A DNA stretch of 64,000 nt from DATBJJ01 sp963750915 (GTDB taxonomy: Bacteria; Acidobacteriota; Vicinamibacteria; Vicinamibacterales; 2-12-FULL-66-21): the NCBI GenBank assembly GCA_963750915.1, contig CAVVSF010000007.1:620001-684000 (forward strand), in the 5' to 3' direction. Below, one piece after another: positions 29,501-38,610 of this stretch. Each line of letters opens with the position of its first letter. Position 1 is the first letter of the stretch. Under the pieces are notes generated by a model, which did no database searches, had not been told where the DNA came from, and worked only from the letters and a program-made list of their open reading frames with translations. The position numbers and the translations under genes were made by a program.

Positions 29501-30942
29501 CGCGCCGGGCTCAGCTCGTCGGACGAGGTTTGGATCCAGCGATCGAGGTCGGCGAGCGCGCGCTCCGAGAGCGCGAGCTTCCGCGCCTCCTTGCGGCTCA
29601 TCAACCGGCCGCCTTCGCCGCGGCGGCGCGGCAACCGCCGATCGTCGATCGCTTCGATGATGCCAAACGTGATGTTGGTCGGCTCGTAGTGGCGCGGATT
29701 CGCGTGCGACACGTAGTGGGCGAGCGCGCCGATGGCCGTCGTTCGCGGCGGCACGCTCAGCGGCCGGCCGAGGACGCGCGAGGCGGCATTGCGTCCGGCC
29801 AGCAATCCTGACGCGGCCGACTCGACGTATCCCTCGACGCCGGAGATCTGGCCGGCAAAGAACAGGCTGTCGCGCCTGCGCGTCTGCCAGGTCTCGCGCA
29901 GGACGGTCGGCCCGTTGATGTAGGTGTTGCGATGGATCATGCCGTAACGGACGAACTCCGCCTGCGCCAGCCCGGGAATCATCCGCAGGACGCGCCCCTG
30001 TTCGCCCCACTTCATCTGCGTCTGGAAGCCGACGAGGCTGTAGTGATCGCCGGCGAGATCGTCCTGCCGCAACTGCACCACCGCGTACGGCTCGCGGCCG
30101 GTCCGCGGATCGGGCAGGCCGACCGGTTTCATCGGCCCGTAGCGCAGCGTCTCGATCCCCCGCCCCGCCATCACCTCGATCGGCAGGCAGCCCTCGAAGA
30201 ACCGCGCGTCGTCGAACTCGCGCAGCGGCGATTTCTCGGCCGCCATCACCGCCTGGTGAAACGCTTCGTACCGCGCCTGGTCCATCGGGCAATTGAGATA
30301 ATCGCCCTCGCCGTCGTCGACGCCGCAGGCCGCCGCCGGCGACGCGACAGCGCCTGACGAGGAGCCGTCGACGCCTGAGCGGAGACTGCGGCCCCAGCGC
30401 GAGGCGCGGAACACGACCCCCATGTCGATCGACTCGGCAAGGACGATCGGGCTGATGGCGTCGTAGAAATACAGGTGATCCCCGCCGACCAGGGCGGCGA
30501 TGTCCTTCGACAGCGAATCCGACGTCAGCGGACCGGTGGCGACGATCAAGGGTCCAGGCAGATCGTCGGGGATCCGCGGGACCTCCTCGCGGACCAGCGT
30601 GATGAGCGGATGCGACGAGATCTCGCGCGTCACCGTCTCCGAGAAGCGGACGCGGTCGACGGCGAGCGCCGCGCCCGCCGGCACGCGCGCCATGTCGGCG
30701 GCCCGCATGATCAGCGAGCCGAGCCGGCGCATCTCCTCTTTCAAGAGGCCGACGGCATTATCGAGCTTGTCGCCGCGGAAGGAGTTGCTGCAGACGAGCT
30801 CGGCGAGCCCGTCGGTCTTGTGGACCGCGGTCGGGCGCGCCGGCCGCATCTCGTGGATGGTGACGGGAACGTCGAGGGCGGCCGCCTGCCAGGCTGCCTC
30901 GCAGCCGGCCAATCCCCCGCCAATGATGTGAATGCTGGACAT
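29497..30942 (-). CDS. trmFO: Methylenetetrahydrofolate--tRNA-(uracil-5-)-methyltransferase TrmFO
   Basis: A 481-residue FAD enzyme. The N-terminal dinucleotide fold IHIIGGGLAGCEAAWQ, HKTDGLAELVCSNSFRGDK, ALAVDRVRFSE and the GVEGYVESAASGLLAGRNAA motif near the C-terminus identify TrmFO (formerly Gid). It methylates U54 to T54 in the T-loop of tRNA, using methylene-THF as carbon donor. A short Ala/Ser/Gly-rich insertion (GVDGSSSGAVASPAAACG) around residue 190-210 is longer than in Bacillus. It lies in the dprA-topA-trmFO-xerC cluster, coupled by ATGA to xerC; upstream toward topA is the heptamer inverted repeat. Confidence 0.95.
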   Translation of the reverse strand: MSSIHIIGGGLAGCEAAWQAAALDVPVTIHEMRPARPTAVHKTDGLAELVCSNSFRGDKLDNAVGLLKEEMRRLGSLIMRAADMARVPAGAALAVDRVRFSETVTREISSHPLITLVREEVPRIPDDLPGPLIVATGPLTSDSLSKDIAALVGGDHLYFYDAISPIVLAESIDMGVVFRASRWGRSLRSGVDGSSSGAVASPAAACGVDDGEGDYLNCPMDQARYEAFHQAVMAAEKSPLREFDDARFFEGCLPIEVMAGRGIETLRYGPMKPVGLPDPRTGREPYAVVQLRQDDLAGDHYSLVGFQTQMKWGEQGRVLRMIPGLAQAEFVRYGMIHRNTYINGPTVLRETWQTRRRDSLFFAGQISGVEGYVESAASGLLAGRNAASRVLGRPLSVPPRTTAIGALAHYVSHANPRHYEPTNITFGIIEAIDDRRLPRRRGEGGRLMSRKEARKLALSERALADLDRWIQTSSDELSPAR

Positions 30943-30950
30943 GTTCAGTG

Positions 30951-31063
30951 CCGGGGCTCGGGGTTCGGGGTTCGGGGCTCGAAAAGCTTTCCCCGTTCAG
31001 CGCGCGACTGGAACAGGAAGTTTTTCGAGTCCCGAGCCCCGAGCCCCGAGCCCCGAGCCCCGA
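30951..31063. repeat. Inverted heptamer array (GGGGYTC / CCCGAGC) between topA and trmFO
   Basis: The left arm (30951-30984) has four 7-mers GGGGCTC, GGGGTTC, GGGGTTC, GGGGCTC followed by GAAAA. The right arm (31022-31063) begins TTTTTCGAG and has five CCCGAGC-type 7-mers. The arms pair over about 34 bases with only about three mismatches, around a loop of roughly 37 bases. In topA-trmFO mRNA this would make a very stable hairpin, possibly a terminator, attenuator or processing site. It is non-coding; frames through it read repetitive SPEPRAPSPEP. Confidence 0.88.
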
Positions 31064-31076
31064 CAGGCTAGTAGAC

Positions 31077-33501
31077 CTACGCCGGCGCCAGTTCCTCGGA
31101 ACGCACGTACTCGCATTCCTCGTTGTTGCAGATCAGCTGACGACCGTGGCGCTTGGTGATCTTCTCGACCAGGAACGGCGCGCCGCAGTCCGGGCACTTC
31201 TCCGGCATCGGCCGGTTCCACAGCGTGAAGTCGCAGTCCGGATAGTTGGCGCAGCCGTAGAACACACGCCCGCGACGCGACTTGCGTTCGACGACGTCGC
31301 CGCCGTCCTTGGGGCAGAGCACGCCGGTCGACTTCTGCTTGACGTACTTGCAGGTCGGATAGTTGCTGCAGGCGGTGAACTCCCCGAAGCGGCCCTGCTT
31401 GAGGACCAGGTTCGACTCGCACTTCGGGCATTTCTCGTCCAGCATCTGGTCCGGCTTCGCCGCCGTCAGCCCCTGTTTCGTCGCGATGACCTTGCGAGTG
31501 GTCTTGCACTCCGGATAGCCCGTGCAGGCGAGGAACTGGCCGAAGCGGCCGCGTTTCATCGCCATCGGCTTGCCGCAGTTCTCGCAGTTCTCCTCGATCT
31601 CCCCTTCGGCGTTGGCCTCCGGCGTCTCGAGCTCGCGGGTGTTCTCGCATTCCGGGTAGGCGCTGCAGGCCAGGAACAACCCGAACTTGCCCGCCTTGAT
31701 CACCATCGGGGCGCCGCACTTGTCGCACGCCACCTTCGGGTCGGGCTCGACGCCCTCCTTGAGGTTGATCATGTCCTTGGCGGCGCGCTTGAGATCCTTC
31801 TCGAACTTCTTGTAGAAGCTGGAGAGGGCGGACGCGTAGTCGTTCTTGCCGTCCTCGATCTTGTCGAGCTCCTCTTCGAGCTCGCGCGTGTAGTTGACGT
31901 CGAGGATGTCGTCGAACGCCGGGCTCAGCAGCTTCTCCACCAGCATCATGCCGAGGAGCGTCGGCTTGAAGCGGCCTTCGATCTTGTTGACGTACTCGCG
32001 CGCCTGGATGACGCCGATGATCGAGGCGTAGGTGCTCGGCCGGCCGATGCCGTTCTCTTCGAGCGCCTTGACGAGCGTCGCCTCGCTGTAGCGCGGCGGC
32101 GGCTGCGTGAACTTCTGCTCCGGCTCGAGCGCCCGCAGCTCGAGGCGATCGCCCTGGTTGAGCGGCGGCAGCACCCCCGTCCCGTCCTCGTCCTCTGCGC
32201 TGGACGCGTCCGGACCCGGACCGGCGAGCTTGTCCTCGGCGGGCTCCTGGTTGTAGACGGCCATCCAGCCGGCGAACTTCGGCACCGACCCCTTGACCCG
32301 GAAGAGATACTGCGCGGCGTCGATGTCGACGTTGGTTTCGTCGAACGTCGCCGGCGGCATCTGCGAGGCGACGAAGCGATTCCAGACCAGGCGATAAAGG
32401 TAGTACCTGATCAGGCGTCAGCTGCGCCCGGATCGCGTCCGGGTGATACTGCATCGAGGTCGGACGAATGGCTTCGTGCGCGTCCTGGGCGTCGGCCTTG
32501 GCGCGGTAGAGGTTCGGCTTCTCGGGAACGTAGTCCGGCCCGTACTTCTGGCCGATGAACTCGCGCACCTCGGTCAGCGCCTGCTCCGCCACGCGCGTCG
32601 AGTCGGTTCGCATGTAGGTGATCAGGCCGACGGCGCCCTCACCCGGCAGCTCGATTCCTTCGTAGAGCTGCTGCGCGATCATCATCGTCTTCTTGACCGG
32701 GAAGCGCGACGCCTGCTGCAGCTTGCTGGTAATGAACGGCGGGACGGCGCTCTTCTTCCGTTCCTTCGTCGTCACCGACGCGACGATCCACTCCGCCTTG
32801 TTGAGGTCCTCGACGACGGTCCTGGACTCGTCGGCGTTGCTGATCTTGACGTTCGCGCCGTCGCGCTTGAGCAGCCTGGCGCTGAACTCGGGCGGCATCG
32901 GCCCGGCCAGACGCGCCGTGATGTTCCAGTACTCCTCGGCAACGAAGGCGCCGATCTCGCGTTCGCGATCGACGACGATCTTCAACGCCACGGACTGGAC
33001 CCGGCCGGCACTCAGGCCGCGGCGGACCTTGTCCCAGAGGATCGGGCTGATCTTGTAGCCGACGAGACGATCGAGGACCCGGCGCGCCTGCTGCGCGTCG
33101 ACCATCTGCTTGTTGATCTCGGTCGGCTTGTCCAGCGCCGCGAGCACACCCTTCTTGGTGATCTCGTTGAACATCAGCCGCCGGATCTTCTTGCGGTTGC
33201 CGCTGCCGAGCTCTTCCGCCAGGTGCCAGCCGATGGCTTCCCCTTCGCGGTCAGGGTCGGTCGCGACGAAGATCTCGGACGCGTCCTTCGCGGCGGCCTT
33301 CAGCTCGGCGATCACTTTCTTGCGGCTGGCGATGATCTCGTAGGACGGTTCGAATCCCTCCTCGATCGCGACGCCGAGTTTGCTCTTGGGAAGGTCCCGG
33401 ACATGGCCCATCGAGGCCACGACCTTGTAGTTCTTGCCCAGATATTTGTTGATGGTCTTCGCCTTGGCAGGCGACTCGACCACGACCAGTGCCTTTGACA
33501 T
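31077..33501 (-). pseudogene. topA: DNA topoisomerase I (frameshifted in this sequence)
   Basis: The first part (33501 to ~32407) has the TOPRIM domain (VVESPAKAKTI, ATDPDREGEAIGWH), strand-passage regions and the catalytic Tyr in LITYMRTDSTR. The frame then changes: CAG-GTACTACC has one base too many at about 32406, and removing it restores QYYLYRLVWNRFVASQM. The remainder continues to 31077 with NGIGRPSTYASII and five C-terminal Cys4 zinc ribbons (CDKCG, CENCG, CPKCE, CPKDG, CPDCG). With one base removed the length is exactly 808 codons. topA relaxes negative supercoils and is normally essential, so the shift is likely a sequence error. The start is 13 bases after the inferred dprA stop. 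Confidence 0.93.
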
Positions 33502-33514
33502 AACCTATGGACCC

Positions 33515-34586
33515 CTACGTTACCAGACGCCGGGAAAAGCCGCTTCCCGTTTGCGTCACCAGCGCCGGCGAGCTCGAGCTCCATCAACCGGGCCAGGAGC
33601 TTTGTACCTGTAACACCGGTCAATTCCATGAGCTCTTCGAGCCTGTAGACCTCCCCGGCCTCCATTCTCGAAAGCAAACTATCTGAATTCAATAACTTAG
33701 AGACGACTGCCGGGGGCGTGCCGGCGACGGGCCAGCCGAGTCCGTCAAGAATATCGTCCGCAGACTCGACGACCTTTGCGCCGTCCTTGAGGAGGCTGTG
33801 CGATCCCCGGTTACGCCCGGTCAGGACGTTACCCGGGACCGCCATCACGTCCCGGCCCTGCTCGAGCGCGTACCGGGCGGTGATGAGCGACCCGCTGTTC
33901 TCGGACGCTTCGACGACCACCACAGCCAGTGAGATCCCGGAGATGATACGGTTCCGCAGCGGAAAGTGCTCCGGCAGGGGCCACGCCCCTGGCCACAACT
34001 CGCTGATCAGGCAGCCCTTATCCCTGATCTGCTGCGCGAGTGCCTCGTGCTCCCGCGGGTAGATGTGATCGAGGCCGGATCCTAGGACGGCCACGGTCGA
34101 GCCAGCCCCGGCGAGGCAGCCCCGGTGCGCCGCAGAGTCGACGCCCCGCGCAAGCCCCGACACGACCACCAGCCCCCGCTCGGCCAGTTCCTGCCCCAAC
34201 CGGTAGGCGACATCCAACGCGTACGTAGTGGCTGCACGCGATCCGACGATGGCCACGGCGGGAAGCGTTGCGGCAGCCAGGTTTCCCAGCGTCCAGACGA
34301 CCGGCGGCGGATCCGGGATACATCCGAGTAGGGGCGGGAACTCCGCCGCATCCCAGGCCACCGGGACAATGGGCGTGGCCCGGCTGGAGTCGAGCGCCGC
34401 CACCGCGCGCGAGCGGGCGACGGCGGCCTGACCCACGCGCTCCTCTTCAGGCACGCGGCATGCGGCCAGTGTGGCCAGCAACGGGTCAGCTGTGGAGGAA
34501 ACGTGGCGAAGATCTTTGAACGCCGCCGCGACTCGTGCACGAGACGCCGGCAGCATCGACACCGCGAGCGCGTCGAGGAGGTCCAT
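33515..34586 (-). pseudogene. dprA: DNA processing protein DprA (probable frameshift near 3' end)
   Basis: A Rossmann-fold ssDNA-binding, RecA-loading protein (VAIVGSRAATTYALDVA, VVVSGLARGVDSAAHRG, GSTVAVLGSGLDHIYP, ISELWPG, FPLRNRIISGIS, VVEASENSGSLITAR, VMAVPGN). A C-terminal winged helix follows (LEELMELTGVTGTKLLARLMELELAG). As given, the frame then runs on into nonsense overlapping topA by 190 bases. Skipping one base at about 33560 gives VTQTGSGFSRRLVT and a TAG at 33515, a normal ending 13 bases before topA. With this change the gene is exactly 357 codons. The ATG at 34586 is preferred; an upstream in-frame ATG at 34661 is possible. Confidence 0.88.
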
Positions 34587-34843
34587 GAGACGGGTGCCTT
34601 TCCCTGTCTCGGCCGCCGCCGGCAAACGCACGAAGAGGCCGGCCACGGCTGACGACAGCATGGTGGCTCGACCCCTCTCTCAGCATTATCCAGACATTGG
34701 CGTGACTCGGCAATGGGCGTCCTGGTGCTTACGGTCCGCGTCCGGGACTTACGAATCTTGCCGCGCCGCCGCCCGCCCGAGGCCGGCTCCGCGAGCCTCT
34801 GCCGTGGCACCCGCCTTGCTCGAAGATCGGGCGGGGAAACCAA

Positions 34844-34871
34844 TTGATTGTCGCCGCCGCGGTGCTATAGT
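34844..34871 (+). promoter_or_regulatory. Probable promoter of the TPR protein gene
   Basis: TTGATT (34844-34849), 16-base spacer, TATAGT (34866-34871): 4/6 and 5/6 matches to sigma-70 boxes in an otherwise GC-rich region. Transcription would start only about ten bases before the ATG at 34887. Confidence 0.6.
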
Positions 34872-34886
34872 GGGCGTGAGTTTTCC

Positions 34887-35288
34887 ATGACTTCCCGAGC
34901 CAGGATCGTCGCTGTGGCGCTCGCAGCCTTCGCGGCTGCGGCAGCTCCTGCGCCCGCGCGAGCGTCGGCCGGCGCAACGGTCATCGGCGCGATCGAAGAC
35001 GCCCGCTCCGAAGCGAAGGAGCAGACCGCGTTCGGGATCAAGGTCGCGCAGAACGGTCTCTGGAAGGAAGCCGCGTACCGCTGGGAACGCGCCGTCGAAA
35101 TCGATCCGACGTACGGCGCCGCCTGGAACAATCTCGCCATCGCCTACGAACAGCGCGGCGACTTCGACAAGGCGCGTGAAGCGTACGAAAAGGCCGTCAC
35201 GCTCGAGCCGGAAAACCTGATGTTCCGGCAGAACTACGATTTGTTCAAAGAGATCAATGACCGCGCGAAGCGCCGCCGCGATCGCTAG
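34887..35288 (+). CDS. Exported TPR-repeat protein
   Basis: A 133-residue protein with a signal peptide (IVAVALAAFAAAAAPAPARA) and two tetratricopeptide repeats (GLWKEAAYRWERAVEIDPTY and AAWNNLAIAYEQRGDFDKAR, running into AVTLEPEN). TPRs mediate protein-protein contacts; no enzymatic role is expected. The ATG at 34887 is preferred over an upstream GTG/ATG because it directly precedes the signal peptide and follows the promoter at 34844-34871. The last 32 bases overlap the next gene, which suggests that the two products, both exported, work together, for instance in an outer-membrane assembly. Confidence 0.85.
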   Translation: MTSRARIVAVALAAFAAAAAPAPARASAGATVIGAIEDARSEAKEQTAFGIKVAQNGLWKEAAYRWERAVEIDPTYGAAWNNLAIAYEQRGDFDKAREAYEKAVTLEPENLMFRQNYDLFKEINDRAKRRRDR

Positions 35289-36084
35289 TCTCGTCCTGCT
35301 CGCAGGTACGTTTGCCTGCACGAGCTTCTACGAGATTCCGATTGAAACGCCCATCCAGCCCAAGATGGACGTCTCGATGTTCCAGCGCGTCCTCATCGCC
35401 GGCTTCATCGGCGGCGGGACCGAGGATGTCGACGCGAACCTGGAGACGGTACGGTTGCTTCGCAGCCAGCTGCGAACCAAGTCGTCGCTCCGCGTGATCG
35501 AAGCTGAGGCACTGCAGCTCACCGAGCTGGCCCGCGATCAGGCCCGCTCCGAGGTCGCGCCGCCGCCGACGCCTGGCGGCGCTGCAGACGGCCAGCAGTC
35601 CGCCCAGCCCCCCCCAGCCGCCGCGGCGCCGGCCGAACCCGAAGGCACTCGCATTCGCAACGAGAAGGATCTCGAACGCTACCAGAGCATCTTCTCCGAC
35701 GTCGCCTTCTGGAAGAAGATTGGCGAGGAATATCAGGGCCCGCTGATCATCACGGGAACGGTGCTCTTCTCGCCGCTCGCCACCGCCGGATACGTGCCGA
35801 TCGAGCGCGAGTTCTTCGATCAGCTCGGGCGCCGGCGCGTCGTCCAGCAGCGCGAGTACCAGGAACGCAAGGGCTTCACGCTCCAGCCGAAGTTGATTTA
35901 CATCGACGGCCGCACCGGCGCGACACTGTATTCCGAAACGCTCCGGGAAGAGGTCCTCTACCCGGCGCAGCAGAACACGCCGGCCCTGTCGTCGTACTTC
36001 GAGCTCATGGACAAGCTCATTCCGAGCTTTCTCAATACCCTGAGCATGCAGAAGATCCGGGGCACGCGCGTCCTGGTAAAGTAA
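35257..36084 (+). CDS. Putative exported lipoprotein, unknown function
   Basis: A 275-residue protein with an N-terminal hydrophobic signal ending LLAGTFACTSFYE. The Cys may be lipidated although the lipobox (TFAC) is weak. The mature part shows alpha/beta character (MFQRVLIAGFIGGGTEDV; LRSQLRTKSSLRVIEAEAL), a Pro/Ala/Gln-rich insertion (APPPTPGG... to PAEPEG), then GPLIITGTVLFSPLA and LIYIDGRTGATLYSETLREE. The fold resembles lipoproteins that build nucleotide- or peptidoglycan-associated beta-alpha modules, but I cannot name a family. The start overlaps the upstream TPR gene by 32 bases. A 12-bp duplication, AAGTAAATAGTC twice (36079-36102), includes the stop codon. Confidence 0.75.
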   Translation: MTARSAAAIASLVLLAGTFACTSFYEIPIETPIQPKMDVSMFQRVLIAGFIGGGTEDVDANLETVRLLRSQLRTKSSLRVIEAEALQLTELARDQARSEVAPPPTPGGAADGQQSAQPPPAAAAPAEPEGTRIRNEKDLERYQSIFSDVAFWKKIGEEYQGPLIITGTVLFSPLATAGYVPIEREFFDQLGRRRVVQQREYQERKGFTLQPKLIYIDGRTGATLYSETLREEVLYPAQQNTPALSSYFELMDKLIPSFLNTLSMQKIRGTRVLVK

Positions 36085-36102
36085 ATAGTCAAGTAAATAG
36101 TC
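36079..36102. repeat. 12-bp tandem duplication over a stop codon
   Basis: AAGTAAATAGTC occurs twice in direct succession; the first copy contains the TAA stop of the lipoprotein gene and the second repeats it downstream. A 13-base part (ATAGTCAAGTAAA, 36085-36097) also occurs on the minus strand at 44135-44123, upstream of lpxC. Confidence 0.6.
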
Positions 36103-36123
36103 CACCCCGTCCCCGCTCCCCGG

Positions 36124-36153
36124 TTGGCCAGATCCCCCAGGGCCGTGTTATCC
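36124..36153 (+). promoter_or_regulatory. Possible promoter of the rplU operon
   Basis: TTGGCC (36124-36129), 18-base spacer, TTATCC/TATCCT at 36148-36154. It is placed about 65 bases before the rplU start, leaving room for a leader that contains a CCCC/GGGG mini-hairpin (36180-36195). The assignment is tentative. Confidence 0.35.
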
Positions 36154-36215
36154 TAGATACTTTGTCAGGCCGCCAGTTTGCCCCGCAGAGAGGGGCTCGG
36201 CACAGGAGTTTTGCC

Positions 36216-36530
36216 GTGTTCGCAATCATTCAGAGCGGTGGTCGCCAGATCAAGGTCGCCAAGGGCGACGTGATTACCGTCGATCGCTTCGACGCCATCA
36301 AGGGCGACGAAGTCACGATCGACCAGGTCCTGGTGATCGAGAAGGACGGCGGCGAAGTGCTCGCCGGCGCTCCCTACGTCGCCAACGTCAAGATCGTCGG
36401 CGTCGTCGACGGCGAGGAGCGCGGGCCGAAGATTCGCGTCTTCAAGAAGAAGCGCCGCAAGGGCATGCGCCGGACCAAGGGACACCGCAGCACGTATACG
36501 CGCGTCCTCATCAAGGACATCATCGTCTAG
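36216..36530 (+). CDS. rplU: 50S ribosomal protein L21
   Basis: A 104-residue L21. It starts with GTG at 36216 (VFAIIQSGGRQIKVAKGD), preceded by an AGGAG ribosome site at 36204-36208, which decides the start. The C-terminal RNA-binding region FKKKRRKGMRRTKGHRSTYT is complete. L21 binds 23S rRNA domain II in the large subunit. It heads the conserved rplU-rpmA-obgE run, 17 bases before rpmA. Confidence 0.97.
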   Translation: MFAIIQSGGRQIKVAKGDVITVDRFDAIKGDEVTIDQVLVIEKDGGEVLAGAPYVANVKIVGVVDGEERGPKIRVFKKKRRKGMRRTKGHRSTYTRVLIKDIIV

Positions 36531-36547
36531 GCTGAGAGCTAGAGACC

Positions 36548-36808
36548 ATGGCAACAAAAAAAGGTCAGGGTAGTTCGCGCAACGGGCGCGACAGTAATTC
36601 ACAGCGGCTCGGCGTCAAGCGCTTCGACGGCAACGTTGTCACCGGCGGCTCGATCCTGGTGCGGCAGCGCGGCCGCCGTTTCCGTCCCGGGCTGAACGTC
36701 GGCCTCGGCAAGGATGACACCCTGTTCGCGAAGGTCGACGGCCGGGTCAAGTTCGAGGACCACGGCGCCAAGGGACGCGTCATCAGCGTCCACCCGCTCG
36801 AGTCGTAG
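36548..36808 (+). CDS. rpmA: 50S ribosomal protein L27
   Basis: An 86-residue L27. MATKKGQGSSRNGRDSNSQR, FDGNVVTGGSILVRQRGRRF and VGLGKDDTLFAKVDGRV are diagnostic. The N-terminal tail reaches toward the peptidyl transferase centre; no propeptide of the Firmicute type precedes it. Position directly between rplU and obgE is the standard arrangement. The second residue is Ala-Thr instead of the common Ala-His. Confidence 0.97.
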   Translation: MATKKGQGSSRNGRDSNSQRLGVKRFDGNVVTGGSILVRQRGRRFRPGLNVGLGKDDTLFAKVDGRVKFEDHGAKGRVISVHPLES

Positions 36809-36868
36809 CCGACGCACGGCCGCCGCTCCGGCGGCCGTGAGCCAGCGCGCCCGCGATCGCCGACGGTC

Positions 36869-37927
36869 ATGTTCGTAGACGAAGTCGACATCCATGTTGC
36901 TGCCGGCCACGGCGGCCGCGGCGCGATGAGTTTTCGCCGCGAGAAGTTCGTTCCCCGCGGCGGTCCCAACGGCGGCGACGGCGGCGAGGGCGGATCGGTC
37001 TACATCCGCACCGACGCCAACCTCAACACCCTCGTCAACTTCCGCTTCCAGAAGAACTTCGAGGCCCAGCGCGGTGGGCAGGGCGAAGGCTCGAACCGCA
37101 CCGGACGCGACGGCGCCGACGTCGAGCTCCGGGTGCCGATCGGCACGGTCGTCTACGAACGGCTTCCCGACGGCACGGTCGCCCAGCTGGCGGACCTCAC
37201 CGAACCGGATCAGCGCGTCGCGATCGCCAAGGGCGGGATCGGCGGGCAAGGCAACGCGCGCTTCGCGACCTCCACGAACCGCGCGCCCCGCCACGCCCAG
37301 CCGGGCATGCCGGGCGAGGAGCGCGACCTCCGGCTGCACCTGAAGCTCCTCGCCGACGTCGGCCTGGTGGGCTTCCCCAACGCCGGCAAGTCGACGCTGA
37401 TTTCGCGTATCTCGGCGGCGCGGCCGAAGATCGCCGACTACCCGTTCACGACCCTGATTCCGAACCTCGGCGTCGTCGGCCTCTCGGACGATCGGTCGTT
37501 CGTCGTCGCCGACGTTCCCGGACTGATCGAAGGCGCGCATACAGGCCACGGCCTCGGTCATCGCTTCCTCAGCCACCTCGAGCGCACCAAGGTGCTCGTG
37601 CACCTCGTCGACCTCTCGTCGGTGAGCGGCCGCGATACGGTGCAGGATTTCGACGTCATCACGCGCGAGCTCGCGCTGTTCCCCGGCCGCGACGCTGCCG
37701 GCGAACGGCTGGCCGACAAGCCGGTGCTGGTCGCCGCGAACAAGCTCGACGCGCTCGACGAGCCGGATCGGCTGACCAGGCTCGAGGCACATTTGAAATC
37801 CGCCGCCATTCCGCTCTACGCTGTGTCAGCGGCGACGGGAGAAGGCCTGGACAAGCTGCTCGAAGCGATCTGGCGTGAAGTCGCGCTGGCGCGCGAACGA
37901 GGTTCCTCCGCCGCACCGGCTGAATGA
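36869..37927 (+). CDS. obgE: GTPase ObgE/CgtA
   Basis: A 352-residue GTPase needed for 50S assembly and growth control. The N-terminal Obg domain is Gly-rich (DIHVAAGHGGRGAMSFRREKF, GGPNGGDGGEGGSVYI). The G domain has GFPNAGKST, the switch region YPFTTLIPNLG, DVPGLIEGAH, NKLDAL and SAATGEG. The C-terminal OCT domain found in some Obg proteins is absent. It is the third gene of the rplU-rpmA-obgE cluster; its TGA overlaps the nadD ATG by four bases, so nadD translation is probably coupled. Confidence 0.96.
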   Translation: MFVDEVDIHVAAGHGGRGAMSFRREKFVPRGGPNGGDGGEGGSVYIRTDANLNTLVNFRFQKNFEAQRGGQGEGSNRTGRDGADVELRVPIGTVVYERLPDGTVAQLADLTEPDQRVAIAKGGIGGQGNARFATSTNRAPRHAQPGMPGEERDLRLHLKLLADVGLVGFPNAGKSTLISRISAARPKIADYPFTTLIPNLGVVGLSDDRSFVVADVPGLIEGAHTGHGLGHRFLSHLERTKVLVHLVDLSSVSGRDTVQDFDVITRELALFPGRDAAGERLADKPVLVAANKLDALDEPDRLTRLEAHLKSAAIPLYAVSAATGEGLDKLLEAIWREVALARERGSSAAPAE

Positions 37928-38610
37928 CATCCGGCACCCGCATCGGCATTCTCGGCGGCACGTTCGACCCCGTGCACCTCGGCCACGTCGAAACGGCCCT
38001 TGCCGCTGCCCGGGCGCTCGCACTGGATCGCGTCCTCCTCCTGCCCTCCGGCGTGCCGCCGCACCGCCGCGCCCCGATCGCTTCACGCTTCCACAGGTTC
38101 GCGATGACGGCGCTTGCCGTGACCGGCGTCGAGCCGCTGGCCGCGAGCGATGTCGAGATCGGGGAACCTGGACCGTCGTACTGGTACGACACGCTGGCAC
38201 GGCTGCAGGCTTCCGGGATGGACGCGTCGCAACTGTTCTTCATCACCGGCGCTGACGCCTTCGCCGAGATCGCGACCTGGAGCCGCTACCCCGACGTGCT
38301 CGACATGGCCCACTTCGTTGTCATTTCGCGGCCGGGATGCGGGGCGGCGGATCTGCCGCGGCTACTGCCAACTCTGGCGTCGCGAATGACAACGCCGGTT
38401 GCGATCGCGGATGAGCCGCGCCAGCGCCGGATAGTGCTGGTCGATGCGAGAACGCCGGACGTTTCTTCCACCGAGATCCGTCGTCGACTGGAAACTGGAA
38501 GCGCCATCGGCGGCCTCGTCCCCGACCTCGTCGCCAGGTATATCGAACAACATGGCCTGTATTCGCGCGTCGGCGCGATGAAGCGGGCGGCAGATCACTT
38601 GCATGGCTAA
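37924..38610 (+). CDS. nadD: Nicotinate-nucleotide adenylyltransferase
   Basis: A 228-residue NadD with the nucleotidyltransferase motif GGTFDPVHLGHV, substrate region FFITGADAFAEIATW, RPGC, and the ISSTEIR-like PDVSSTEIRRRLE motif. It joins ATP and nicotinate mononucleotide to deamido-NAD in NAD biosynthesis. The C-terminal half is Arg/Ala-rich compared with Bacillus NadD but complete. It starts inside the obgE stop and overlaps rsfS by eight bases, the common obg-nadD-rsfS arrangement. Confidence 0.95.
   Translation: MTSGTRIGILGGTFDPVHLGHVETALAAARALALDRVLLLPSGVPPHRRAPIASRFHRFAMTALAVTGVEPLAASDVEIGEPGPSYWYDTLARLQASGMDASQLFFITGADAFAEIATWSRYPDVLDMAHFVVISRPGCGAADLPRLLPTLASRMTTPVAIADEPRQRRIVLVDARTPDVSSTEIRRRLETGSAIGGLVPDLVARYIEQHGLYSRVGAMKRAADHLHG

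Noticed and set aside
28550..30292. Very long fused frame spanning trmFO and xerC
   Set aside because: The upstream part is out of frame with trmFO; xerC begins at 29500 overlapping the trmFO stop.
33330..33360. tRNA T-loop-like GGTTCGAATCC
   Set aside because: It lies inside the TOPRIM region of topA and has no acceptor or anticodon stem.
33312..33514. Long overlapping end of dprA inside topA
   Set aside because: Residues are unlike DprA; a one-base shift gives a normal end at 33515.
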